Position numbers and translations under genes: made by a program. Below the pieces are notes generated by a model that worked only from the letters and a program-made list of their open reading frames with translations, made no database searches and had not been told where the DNA came from. A stretch of DNA of 10,161 bases from JBJELF01 sp051879015 (lineage in GTDB: Bacteria; Bacillota; Clostridia; Lachnospirales; Lachnospiraceae). This document shows, piece after piece, positions 1 through 6,867 of this stretch. The DNA lies in NCBI GenBank assembly GCA_051879015.1, contig JBJELF010000118.1, positions 1 to 10,161 on the forward strand. The letters run 5' to 3'. Within the stretch, counting starts at the first letter, position 1; each line of letters begins with the position of its first letter.

Positions 1-2
1 TA

Positions 3-758
3 CAAGCTACGCTTGATAGTAAGAACCCCACAGGCTTGCCTGTGGGAGTAGTCAGTTTGCTGATTGATGAGTACGATGTTCCGTTAGACAAAGCATTGCA
101 GGCAGGATACTATAACGAAATGGTATCACTGATTCGCAATATGTTCAGCAATTCGCTTAAGACCAATGTGAATTTGCATTTTGCGGTACTCACAGGCTGC
201 CTGCGTGTTTCAAAAGAAAGTATTTTTACGGGATTGAATAATTTAAATACGTTATCGATTACAGATGTGCATTTTGATGAATATTTCGGCTTCACCGATG
301 ATGAAGTAAAGGAACTTTTGGCTTACTACAAACTTTCAGATTTCTATCATACAGTCAAAGAGTGGTACGATGGATATCGTTTTGGTAATGTGGCTGTATA
401 TTGCCCATGGGATGTCATCAATTACTGCTACACGCTTTTGGCTGATCCGATGGCATTACCGGAGGATTATTGGTCGAATACCAGTAGCAACAGCATTGTG
501 CGGCGTTTCGTTGATAAAGCCAATAAGAAGACGCGGGATGAGATTGAGCGATTGATTTCAGGAGAAACAATTATAAAAGAAATTCGTCCTGATTTGACTT
601 ATAATGAGATTGACAACACCATAGATAACCTTTGGAGCGTGCTTTTTACTACAGGGTATTTGACACAGCGAGGAATAGATCACGCAGAACTTTTGAAAGG
701 GTATTGCTATACATTCCAAAATCATATTCAGGATAATAGACGAGTTGCAAAGGAATAG
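3..758 (+). CDS. AAA-ATPase-like / PD-(D/E)XK-family protein, 5' cut by window, C-terminus apparently truncated
   Basis: The reading frame is open from the first bases, so the true start lies to the left; the TTG at 36 is internal. Visible is the second half of the AAA-ATPase-like domain of the family that normally carries a PD-(D/E)XK nuclease-like C-terminus: a Walker B-like LLIDEYD strand at bases 60-80, then LTGCLRVSKESIFTGLNN, a conserved HFDEYFGFTDDEV block, KEWYDGYRFG, VYCPWDVINY, WSNTSSNSIV and finally TTGYLTQRG. These blocks occur in this order in the family. Members usually continue for well over 100 residues after the GYLT block with an IPN-type motif and the nuclease-like domain; here the frame stops about 33 residues after GYLT. 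The end QNHIQDN resembles a damaged IPNxEI motif, so this is probably a 3'-truncated or decaying copy. Molecular function is not established for most members; these genes are often multicopy in gut Clostridia and Bacteroidetes. Family assignment is confident, intactness doubtful. Confidence 0.8.
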   Translation, partial: QATLDSKNPTGLPVGVVSLLIDEYDVPLDKALQAGYYNEMVSLIRNMFSNSLKTNVNLHFAVLTGCLRVSKESIFTGLNNLNTLSITDVHFDEYFGFTDDEVKELLAYYKLSDFYHTVKEWYDGYRFGNVAVYCPWDVINYCYTLLADPMALPEDYWSNTSSNSIVRRFVDKANKKTRDEIERLISGETIIKEIRPDLTYNEIDNTIDNLWSVLFTTGYLTQRGIDHAELLKGYCYTFQNHIQDNRRVAKE

Positions 759-800
759 TGAGAGATTGAAAATCGATGGATCATATACCTTACGATTGAT

Positions 801-840
801 AAAACAACAAGGCAGGGGTTAAATCCTGCCTTGTTGTTTT
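801..840. terminator. Bidirectional intrinsic terminator between convergent genes
   Basis: A perfect 16-bp inverted repeat (AAAACAACAAGGCAGG and its exact complement) flanks an 8-nt loop GGTTAAAT. The A-rich start and T-rich end give a U-tract on both strands. It lies between the stop of the truncated ATPase-like gene (+) and the stop of the ABC permease gene (-), so it can serve both. Confidence 0.88.
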
Positions 841-861
841 GACCCGAAAAACAGAACCTTA

Positions 862-1647
862 TCAACAAATATCTTTTTGGGTATATTTCCAATAGGCCGC
901 TATTATTCCAATCACGGCAGCTGCCATACCGATTAGAACCATCTTTGCATCAATACTGCCATTCGCAATGATATCTGCTCCCTCTGTATAGCCGAATGGA
1001 GTAATGTATTTAAGAAACTCTGCACTTTCTGATATGTTGGCAATGATATTTAAGAAATACATGATGATAGCAATACCTAATCCAATGCCAAGACCGCTGT
1101 GACGCAGGAACGCAGAGATTCCAAAACAAATTCCTGCAAGTTCTACTTGAAGCAGGAAATATGCAAGATGAAGTAAACAAATTTCCTTCCAGAGGATTTC
1201 TTCCTCAATTAAGATGATAGATGCAATCGATAGAGCAAACACAATGACATTCATAATAATAATCTGAAGCATAACTGCAGCGAGTTTTTCTGTGATTAAC
1301 CTAATTCTGCTTATTGGATGAGCAAGGAGAAACTCAGCAGTTCGCTCTTTTTCTTCTTTGGCGAGGGCATTGATAGCAATCAGCGCAGCAAAGAACGCAC
1401 CGCCGATACCCAAAATATTACCGCATTCAATGGCGTAAAAGCCGATTAGAGTACCAAAATTTAGTCTGTCCATACCGAAGGCTGCCGTAAAAGCACCCAT
1501 AGATGAGAACATATCACTGACATTTGCCATTTCTCCTTTCATTTCCGGATACATAAACACACAGATTGCGACAAAAAATCCGATGGAAGCCGTCCAGACA
1601 GCAAGGGACTTCCAGCCCTGTTTTAATTCATGCTTGATAAGAGTCAT
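862..1647 (-). CDS. ABC-2 type transporter permease subunit
   Basis: This 261-residue integral membrane protein is the permease of a two-gene ABC exporter. A first hydrophobic segment (about residues 14-33) is followed by an extracytoplasmic stretch, then about five more hydrophobic segments (near residues 75-95, 110-130, 137-147, 158-205 and 235-250), matching the six-helix ABC-2 layout. The cytoplasmic loop KEEKERTAEFLLAHPISR (about residues 96-113) is typical of this group and probably couples to the ATPase. The ATG overlaps the TGA of the ATPase gene by four bases (ATGA), with a GGGGGTG ribosome site just upstream, indicating translational coupling. It is the last gene of the TetR-ATPase-permease operon and ends at a strong terminator. 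The substrate cannot be read from sequence; drug, peptide or ion export are all possible. Family call is strong, substrate unknown. Confidence 0.88.
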   Translation of the reverse strand: MTLIKHELKQGWKSLAVWTASIGFFVAICVFMYPEMKGEMANVSDMFSSMGAFTAAFGMDRLNFGTLIGFYAIECGNILGIGGAFFAALIAINALAKEEKERTAEFLLAHPISRIRLITEKLAAVMLQIIIMNVIVFALSIASIILIEEEILWKEICLLHLAYFLLQVELAGICFGISAFLRHSGLGIGLGIAIIMYFLNIIANISESAEFLKYITPFGYTEGADIIANGSIDAKMVLIGMAAAVIGIIAAYWKYTQKDIC

Positions 1648-2525
1648 GCCTGCTCACCCCCGTTTTCGTAATAGTGAAGGAAGATTTCTTCCAAATCTGG
1701 TTCAGACATCGAAAGGTCTGTAATGTTTCCAGTTAATAGAGTTTGAAGGAATGGTGTGATGTCGCCGCTATAGAGAAAACTAAGAACACCATCCATTTCT
1801 TTTAAATCACGGATGCCATCCAGTTTGTCAAGCTGTACTTGCCCGTGTACAGTAATTCGTTTGGCATTTGTCTGAGAGAGTGCCTCCACACTGTCACAGG
1901 CAATGATTTGCCCCTCGCGAATAATAGCAGCTCTTGTACAATTACGCTGAATTTCTGAGAGAACATGACTGGAAAGAAACACCGTTACCCCTTTTTCATT
2001 TCGTTCCCTGACAATCTCAAAGAATTCTCGCTGCATCAGAGGATCAAGACCGCTGGTAGGCTCGTCTAAAATTAGAAGCTTAGGCTGATGCTGAAGGGCG
2101 GAAATAATTGCCACCTTCTTTCGATTGCCAAACGACAGTTCCTCCACCTTTCGATTGATATCCAGCTGCAATCGCTCACAGAGATTCGCTGCTTCTGCGG
2201 AACAGTCCTTTTTTCGCAAATCAGCGGATAGCTTTAAGATGTCTTTGACTTTCATGCCGGAATAGAATACCGCTTCCGAAGGGAGATAGCCGACATCAGA
2301 TAGGATTTTATTCTTATCCTTGCGGATATCCAATCCAAAAATTCTTGCTTGTCCGGATGTAGGGCTGATCAAACCAAGCAGTGTACGAATGGTAGTAGAT
2401 TTACCAGCACCGTTTGGCCCGATAAAGCCAAAAAATTCCCCTTCTTTTATATTTAGATTCAGTTCAATGATTCCCCTGGATTTCCCATAGTATTTGGTCA
2501 GATTTGATATTTGAATGATATCCAT
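1644..2525 (-). CDS. ABC transporter ATP-binding protein
   Basis: This 293-residue nucleotide-binding subunit powers the adjacent ABC-2 permease at the inner face of the membrane. Walker A is GPNGAGKST (residues 36-44), the Q-loop region reads GYLPSE (79-84, proline at the usual Gln position, as in a known exporter subgroup), the signature is the degenerate LSFGN (130-134), Walker B is LLILDEPTSGLDP (150-162) and the H-loop is SSH (185-187). A C-terminal extension of about 80 residues follows the core, as in drug/peptide exporters of this type. I chose the ATG at 2525-2523 because MDIIQISNLTKYYG is the normal family N-terminus and GAGGG lies about 8 nt upstream; a longer in-frame start at 2570 would sit inside the TetR gene and adds nonconserved residues. 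It begins 4 nt after the TetR stop and overlaps the permease by four bases. Confidence 0.93.
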   Translation of the reverse strand: MDIIQISNLTKYYGKSRGIIELNLNIKEGEFFGFIGPNGAGKSTTIRTLLGLISPTSGQARIFGLDIRKDKNKILSDVGYLPSEAVFYSGMKVKDILKLSADLRKKDCSAEAANLCERLQLDINRKVEELSFGNRKKVAIISALQHQPKLLILDEPTSGLDPLMQREFFEIVRERNEKGVTVFLSSHVLSEIQRNCTRAAIIREGQIIACDSVEALSQTNAKRITVHGQVQLDKLDGIRDLKEMDGVLSFLYSGDITPFLQTLLTGNITDLSMSEPDLEEIFLHYYENGGEQA

Positions 2526-2529
2526 ATAA

Positions 2530-3144
2530 TTATCCCTCTTTTCGTAAATATATTGATTTCCAAAAATCAAGCAGTTTTATAAAATCCTGCTCCATTTCAT
2601 CCACATTTATTTCTCCTTGCTGCAGTTTCTCCCAAAGATAGCCTTCCGAAGCCCAATACATATCCTGGTACATCATCTTCAAATTAAGTCCAGGAACAAA
2701 TTGTTCCGGGTCTAAATTTAATAGCTTGGCATTTTCCTTAAAGTCAGCATGTCTTGCAATACTTGCTTGAATGTCGGAAGATACAGAAGGATCTTTTTCA
2801 TAATATGCTTTTAGCACGAAGGCTCCCAAGTTCGGATATTGGCGCATAATTTCAATTTTGGCTTTCATGCCTTTGTACATACTTTCAAATAAGTCTTTCT
2901 GATAGTAGCAACCACTTTTTTGAAGTGTTTCTATGGTTAATGCGGCACATTTTTCCCATAGAAATAGATACAGCTCCTTTTTATTGTGAAAATAATAGAA
3001 CAGCAGTGATTTACTGATACCTGCGGCATCTGCAATTTCGCTCATAGGGCTTTTTTTATAAGAATTTTGTGAAAATACACGAAATCCTGCATTAATAATT
3101 GCCGTTTGTTTTTCTGCAGGCAGAGAAAAAAATTTTTCGTTCAT
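2530..3144 (-). CDS. TetR/AcrR family transcriptional regulator
   Basis: A 204-residue one-component repressor with an N-terminal helix-turn-helix and a C-terminal ligand-binding domain. The DNA-binding region runs from KQTAIINAGFRVFSQNSYKKSPMSEIADAAGISKSLLFYYF to NKKELY (about residues 13-57), with the recognition helix at ISKSLLFYYF, a canonical TetR pattern. The remaining residues form a helical sensor domain that I cannot match to a particular ligand. The start ATG has an AAGGAGG site 5-6 nt upstream. It is the first gene of the operon with the ABC ATPase and permease; TetR regulators in this position usually repress their own operon until a transported compound binds. A perfect palindrome 11 nt before its start codon is the likely operator. 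Confidence 0.92.
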   Translation of the reverse strand: MNEKFFSLPAEKQTAIINAGFRVFSQNSYKKSPMSEIADAAGISKSLLFYYFHNKKELYLFLWEKCAALTIETLQKSGCYYQKDLFESMYKGMKAKIEIMRQYPNLGAFVLKAYYEKDPSVSSDIQASIARHADFKENAKLLNLDPEQFVPGLNLKMMYQDMYWASEGYLWEKLQQGEINVDEMEQDFIKLLDFWKSIYLRKEG

Positions 3145-3154
3145 GGCAGCCTCC

Positions 3155-3171
3155 TTAACCGATTCGGTTAA
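3155..3171. promoter_or_regulatory. Candidate TetR operator palindrome
   Basis: TTAACCG-ATT-CGGTTAA is a perfect 7-bp inverted repeat around 3 nt. It lies between the TATAAT-like elements (3171-3182, minus strand) and the ribosome site (3150-3156) of the TetR gene, so a bound dimer would cover the start of transcription. Size and symmetry fit a TetR-family site; binding itself is inferred. Confidence 0.75.
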
Positions 3172-3182
3172 TTATAATTATA
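3171..3182 (-). promoter_or_regulatory. Tandem -10-like elements for the TetR-ABC operon
   Basis: Read on the minus strand, two TATAAT hexamers stand back to back directly upstream of the palindrome. No good -35 hexamer is seen 16-18 nt further up, so the exact promoter is uncertain, but a -10 here places the start of transcription inside the operator. Confidence 0.5.
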
Positions 3183-3195
3183 CATCATTGACCGT

Positions 3196-3217
3196 TTTTG
3201 GGAAGACCTTTCCAAAA
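3196..3217. promoter_or_regulatory. Imperfect inverted repeat in the divergent intergenic region
   Basis: TTTTGGGAAGA facing CCTTTCCAAAA forms a 22-bp near-palindrome (two mismatched pairs) midway between the divergent TetR and GH109-like genes, upstream of the promoter of the latter. It could be a binding site for an unknown regulator of either gene; no direct support. Confidence 0.3.
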
Positions 3218-3266
3218 GAAAATTGATGTTTTTGACTTAGTTTTTTCTATGAGTGTAAATTAAATA

Positions 3267-3295
3267 TTGCATATCTTTGCCTAAGAAAGTATACT
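3267..3295 (+). promoter_or_regulatory. Sigma-A-type promoter of the GH109-like gene
   Basis: TTGCAT, a 17-nt spacer and TATACT, ending 23 nt before the start codon, with AT-rich sequence upstream. A second, weaker pair (TTGACT at 3232 and TAAATT at 3256, 18-nt spacer) lies just upstream. Confidence 0.68.
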
Positions 3296-3318
3296 GGATA
3301 TAAAAAAGGAAGGAAAAG

Positions 3319-4587
3319 ATGAAGATGAAACTAGGACAAGTTGGACGAACCATCCGCATGGGTGTAATCGGATTGGGATTTCGAGGAATTCCACAGCTAG
3401 ATCTTTTATTGTCTATGGCGGATGTGGATGTAGTAGCGGTATGTGATGTGTATGAGGATCGTGTCAAGACGGCGCAGGAGCATGTAGAAAAAGCAAGAGG
3501 CTTCTGTCCGATGGGAACTTTGGATTATCGTGAGGTAAATTCCAGAGAAGATGTGGAAGCGGTTGTTATTATGACAGACTGGAAAACCCATATTATGATT
3601 GCAGTCGATGCAATGGAACATGGTAAAGTGGTAGGTATGGAAGTGGGAGGAGCCTCTTCTGTGAATGAATGTTGGCAGCTTGTGCGGACCAGTGAAAAAA
3701 CCGGAATACCGGTTATGCTGCTGGAGAATTGCTGTTATAATAAAGAAGAAATGACTCTGTTAAATATGATTAAGAAGGGAGTGTTCGGAGAACTGGTGCA
3801 TTGTCGGGGCGGTTATCAGCATGACCTTCGTGATGAAATCGGAGAAGGAGATCTTACCCATCACTATCGTCAAGATCACTTCATCCACCGCAATGGGGAA
3901 CTTTATCCGACTCATGAACTGGGGCCGATTGCTTCCTATCTGAATTTGAATCGCGGCAACCGTATGTTAAGTCTGGTTTCGATGGCATCTAAGAGCATTG
4001 GAGAGCGCGCATGGCTGCAAAAGCACCGTCCAGACACAGACCTTACTCATATAAAGTTTAATCAGGGAGACATTGTAACAACCATGATTCAGTGTGCCAA
4101 TGGAGAAACGATTATGCTGACGCATGACTGTACTCTGCCTCGGCCATATTCCAGAGGAGGATATGTGCAGGGATTGAAGGGAATTTGGCAGGAAGACAAC
4201 CGTTCGATTTATTTGGAAGACCGTACACCAGAAGATCCGACTAGCTGGACACATCATTGGGAATCGGATGCAGTTTATATGAAAGAGTACCTGCATCCAC
4301 TCTGGCGTGAATACGAAGAATTTGGTCTTCGCGGCGGTCATGGCGGAATGGATTATCTTGTGTTCCGTGCCTTTATTGAATCGATTCAGCAGCATAAGGC
4401 ATTTCCAATTGATGTATATGATGCTGCAAGTTGGATGGCAATTACATATTTGAGCGAACAATCCATTGCAATGGGTTCTATGCCAGTACCGATACCAGAT
4501 TTTACTGATGGAAAGTGGATTTGCCGAGAGAAACGTCTAGGAGATATTTATTCGCTGGATGCAGTTTATGAGGAGTATTTTGCATAA
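3319..4587 (+). CDS. Gfo/Idh/MocA-fold protein, probable GH109-type NAD-dependent glycosidase
   Basis: A 422-residue protein with an N-terminal Rossmann domain: GVIGLGFRG (residues 15-23) supplies the GxGxxG dinucleotide site and D43 ends the second strand. The rest matches the GH109 (alpha-N-acetylgalactosaminidase-type) branch rather than ordinary sugar dehydrogenases: EVGGASSVNECW where most Gfo/Idh/MocA proteins have EKP, ENCCYNKEEM (136-145), GGYQHDLR (164-171), YPTHELGPIASYLNLNRG (196-213) and GGHGGMDY (339-346). The paired YxH (Y166, H168) and YxxH (Y196, H199) correspond to the substrate-site residues known from GH109, where NAD takes part in a redox-elimination hydrolysis. There is no signal peptide, so it is probably cytoplasmic and acts on imported amino-sugar glycosides. 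The ATG at 3319 has AGGAAGG 5 nt upstream; ATG 3325 is an alternative. It stands alone under its own promoter, divergent from the TetR operon. An NAD-dependent dehydrogenase acting on a related sugar remains possible. Confidence 0.82.
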   Translation: MKMKLGQVGRTIRMGVIGLGFRGIPQLDLLLSMADVDVVAVCDVYEDRVKTAQEHVEKARGFCPMGTLDYREVNSREDVEAVVIMTDWKTHIMIAVDAMEHGKVVGMEVGGASSVNECWQLVRTSEKTGIPVMLLENCCYNKEEMTLLNMIKKGVFGELVHCRGGYQHDLRDEIGEGDLTHHYRQDHFIHRNGELYPTHELGPIASYLNLNRGNRMLSLVSMASKSIGERAWLQKHRPDTDLTHIKFNQGDIVTTMIQCANGETIMLTHDCTLPRPYSRGGYVQGLKGIWQEDNRSIYLEDRTPEDPTSWTHHWESDAVYMKEYLHPLWREYEEFGLRGGHGGMDYLVFRAFIESIQQHKAFPIDVYDAASWMAITYLSEQSIAMGSMPVPIPDFTDGKWICREKRLGDIYSLDAVYEEYFA

Positions 4588-4665
4588 TTAGATTGATGTT
4601 TCCTTTCCGATGCAAAGTTTCCTGTCATTTATTTAGTTTGCGTACACAAAAGAATAGAAAAGTTT

Positions 4666-4703
4666 AGTGGCCAAACTACCGATTGTTAGGTGGTTTGGCC
4701 ACT
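4666..4703. terminator. Hairpin terminator between convergent genes
   Basis: AGTGGCCAAACTACC pairs with GGTGGTTTGGCCACT (15 bp, one G-U wobble) around the 8-nt loop GATTGTTA. On the minus strand it is followed by a T-rich run (AAACTTTTCTATTCTTTT), fitting termination of the MATE/kinase-like operon; on the plus strand the tail is only modestly T-rich. Confidence 0.75.
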
Positions 4704-4726
4704 TCTCCTTCATCCATCAAAAGGAT

Positions 4727-5311
4727 TTATTTTTCATACAGACTGATAATCACGTCAGCACATTTGTCAATTCCCAGTCTTCCACTATCAAGACAAATAT
4801 GATAATTCTGAGCTTTTCCCCATTTCATATCCGTATAGAAACGATGGTAGGCAGCACGGCGTTTGTCCTTGTCCTTCAGACGCTGTTCAGGTGTCTCAGT
4901 GCTCTCTCCATACACCTTAACGATGCGCTCTGCACGATATTCCATACTGGCATGAATAAATACATTCAGGCAATCCGCCTTATCGCGCAAGATAAAATCA
5001 GCACAGCGGCCTACAATCACGCAGGGACCTTTTTCCGCCAGTTCAAGAATAATATCTCGCTGGATACTCCACAATTTATCCTGATTTGTCGGGCCCATGG
5101 AGCGATTAGAAAGGACAGCGGAAAGCCAGCCGGATGCAGCATCTTCACTTTCTTCTTTTATGTAATTGAGAGCAAATTCACTTTCCTCTGCAATCTTTTG
5201 AATCAGCTCCGCATCATAACATGGAATACCTAACTTTTCAGCAACCTTTTTCCCAATTGTGCGTCCGCCGCTGCCAAATTCACGGCTTATGGTAATGATT
5301 CTGTTTTTCAT
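4727..5311 (-). CDS. Cytidylate kinase-like family protein
   Basis: A 194-residue P-loop protein of the cytidylate-kinase-like group common in Clostridia. The N-terminus ITISREFGSGGRTIGKKVAEKLG (residues 6-28) is the family's nucleotide-binding loop (GSGG rather than GKST); YDAELI (32-37) follows, then the VIVGRCADFIL block (98-108), and near the C-terminus a basic stretch DKRRAAYHRFYTDMKWG (149-165) that would form the lid. True cytidylate kinases phosphorylate CMP, but proteins of this subgroup are mostly uncharacterised and their substrate is uncertain. The ATG overlaps the TGA of the MATE gene by four bases, and its AAGGAG site lies inside the MATE coding end, so the two are translationally coupled. 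Constant pairing with an exporter would hint at substrate modification before or during export, but that is inference. Confidence 0.85.
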   Translation of the reverse strand: MKNRIITISREFGSGGRTIGKKVAEKLGIPCYDAELIQKIAEESEFALNYIKEESEDAASGWLSAVLSNRSMGPTNQDKLWSIQRDIILELAEKGPCVIVGRCADFILRDKADCLNVFIHASMEYRAERIVKVYGESTETPEQRLKDKDKRRAAYHRFYTDMKWGKAQNYHICLDSGRLGIDKCADVIISLYEK

Positions 5312-6714
5312 GCGTTTACTCCTTTTTGATTTAATTCCTTATATGTGTGATAAATTAAAAATGCAGCTATAACAAATGTAAGAATATCAGAAACCGGCAT
5401 GGAATAAAGTACACCGTCCAAACCAAAGAATACTGGCAAAAGCAATGCAAATCCAACACCAAACACAATCTCACGAATCATAGAAAGCATGGTGGAAGCA
5501 GCAGCTTTGCCCATGGCCTGCAGGAAAATAAAACAAGCTTTATTGACGCAGGCGAAGATCATCATACACAGATAGGTACGGAATGCCTTAATAGCGAAGT
5601 CGGTATAATAGATACTTTCATTTGCTGCTCCGAAAATTGCGATCAGCTGATGTGGGAAAAATTCTACAATAATCAGCGCAGCTGCACCGACGATTGCTTC
5701 CGAAATCAGAAGCTTAGTGAACAATTCCTTTACACGCGGATTCAATCCTGCACCCATATTGTAACCTACAACAGGAATACAGCCAGCTGCCATGCCAACA
5801 ACAATAGAAATAACAATCTGGAAGAACTTCATTACAATACCGACAACTGCCATCGGAATCTGTGCGTACTCTTCCTGACTGAAGATTACATCCATTGCAC
5901 CGTACTTGCGGATCATATTGTTGATGGCTGCCATAGATGCAACCAAAGAAATCTGGGAGAGGAAACTGCAGATGCCGAGTACCAATGTTTTTTGGACAAT
6001 GCGTCTGTTGAGACGGTAGTCTTGTTTTTCAGGCTTGATGAGATGCATATTCAGCAAATACCAAACTGCCAGGACAGCCGTTACAATCTGACCCATTACC
6101 GTAGCAACAGCAGCACCCATCATGCCCCATTTGAACACGAAAATAAAGATTGGATCAAGAATAATGTTCAGCACAGCACCCGCCAAAGTGGATGCCATCG
6201 CAAACTTAGGATTGCCATCCGCACGAATGATAGGATTCATGGCTTGACCAAACATATAAAATGGGATACCGAGGGAGATATAGAAAAAGTATTCTTTCGA
6301 GTATTGGAATGTTTCTGCGTTGACTGTGCCGCCAAACATGGTAATAATCTGGGTGCTGAACACCAGATAAAGGATGCAAAGGATTAAGCTGCTGATAATG
6401 GTAAGAATGACTGAGTTTCCGACACTTTTCTTTGCGTGTTGTGGTTCATTTTTTCCAAGGCTCAAGCTGACAAATGCACAGCAGCCATCACCAATCATAA
6501 CAGCGATAGCGAGAGCAATGACAGTCAATGGGAATACCACCGTATTGGCCGCATTGCCGTATGAGCCAAGATAAGTTGCATTGGCAATAAAAATCTGGTC
6601 AACAATGTTGTAAAGTGCGCCGACCAATAGAGAAATAATGCAGGGGACTGCATATTTCCTCATCAATTTACCGATTGGTTTCGTTCCAAGAAATTGATTT
6701 GAATTTGTGTCCAT
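5308..6714 (-). CDS. MATE family efflux transporter (MepA-like)
   Basis: A 468-residue multidrug and toxin extrusion protein, of normal length, with two repeated six-helix bundles in the cytoplasmic membrane. Conserved features include the N-terminal FLGTKPIGKLMRKYAVPCIISLLVGALYN region, VDQIFIANATYLGSYGNAA in helix 2, PLTVIALAIAVMIGDGCCAFVSLSLG, the inter-bundle IIRADGNPKFAM stretch (typical of the DinF/NorM/MepA fold) and PVVGYNMGAG in the second half. MATE proteins exchange Na+ or H+ for cationic drugs or metabolites; the substrate cannot be told from sequence. The ATG has an AAGGAAG site about 8 nt upstream. It is the first gene of a two-gene unit with the cytidylate-kinase-like gene and is preceded by a long leader with structured repeats and a recognisable promoter, which suggests control at the level of transcription elongation. 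Confidence 0.92.
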   Translation of the reverse strand: MDTNSNQFLGTKPIGKLMRKYAVPCIISLLVGALYNIVDQIFIANATYLGSYGNAANTVVFPLTVIALAIAVMIGDGCCAFVSLSLGKNEPQHAKKSVGNSVILTIISSLILCILYLVFSTQIITMFGGTVNAETFQYSKEYFFYISLGIPFYMFGQAMNPIIRADGNPKFAMASTLAGAVLNIILDPIFIFVFKWGMMGAAVATVMGQIVTAVLAVWYLLNMHLIKPEKQDYRLNRRIVQKTLVLGICSFLSQISLVASMAAINNMIRKYGAMDVIFSQEEYAQIPMAVVGIVMKFFQIVISIVVGMAAGCIPVVGYNMGAGLNPRVKELFTKLLISEAIVGAAALIIVEFFPHQLIAIFGAANESIYYTDFAIKAFRTYLCMMIFACVNKACFIFLQAMGKAAASTMLSMIREIVFGVGFALLLPVFFGLDGVLYSMPVSDILTFVIAAFLIYHTYKELNQKGVNA

Positions 6715-6757
6715 TAGAAATCTTCCTTTCTTTCATAAAAATGTAACGATGATGTTG

Positions 6758-6787
6758 GGGCCAAAAGGCATTTTGGTATTTTGACCC
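6758..6787 (-). promoter_or_regulatory. Leader hairpin with alternative pairing
   Basis: On the minus strand GGGTCAAAA pairs with TTTTGGCCC (9 bp, one G-U) around 12 nt. An alternative shorter hairpin CCAAAA-TGCC-TTTTGG uses the same right arm. It lies between the repeated hairpins and the MATE ribosome site, so switching is conceivable; no direct evidence. Confidence 0.4.
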
Positions 6788-6806
6788 TGGTATCATAATA
6801 AAGAAA

Positions 6807-6852
6807 CGTGCAGCCGAGGTGTTTGCTGGATTTACGCCACCTTGGCTACACG
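6807..6852 (-). repeat. MATE leader hairpin repeat A
   Basis: A roughly 15-bp stem (CGTGCAGCCGAGGTG facing CACCTTGGCTACACG, one C-A mismatch and one G-U pair) closes a loop containing CTGGATTTACGC (6826-6837, plus strand). On the minus strand it is followed by TTTCTTTATT, giving a terminator-like shape. It shares its outer stem and the 12-nt apical sequence with repeat B, 63 bp away, while the inner stem differs. Confidence 0.7.
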
Positions 6853-6867
6853 CTTGTTCTAAAAAAA

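Noticed and set aside
1644..2570. Longer N-terminus of the ABC ATPase starting at 2570
   Set aside because: It lies within the TetR gene, adds nonconserved residues and lacks the GAGGG spacing that supports the start at 2525.
3967..4461. A 164-codon minus-strand frame opposite the GH109-like gene
   Set aside because: The plus-strand protein carries family motifs throughout; the reverse frame has none.
4667..5233. A 188-codon plus-strand frame opposite the cytidylate-kinase-like gene
   Set aside because: It is the antisense shadow of a conserved gene and its translation has no domain pattern.
5650..6387. A 245-codon plus-strand frame opposite the MATE gene
   Set aside because: It is antisense to conserved MATE sequence and its His/Asn/Cys-rich composition is typical of a shadow frame.
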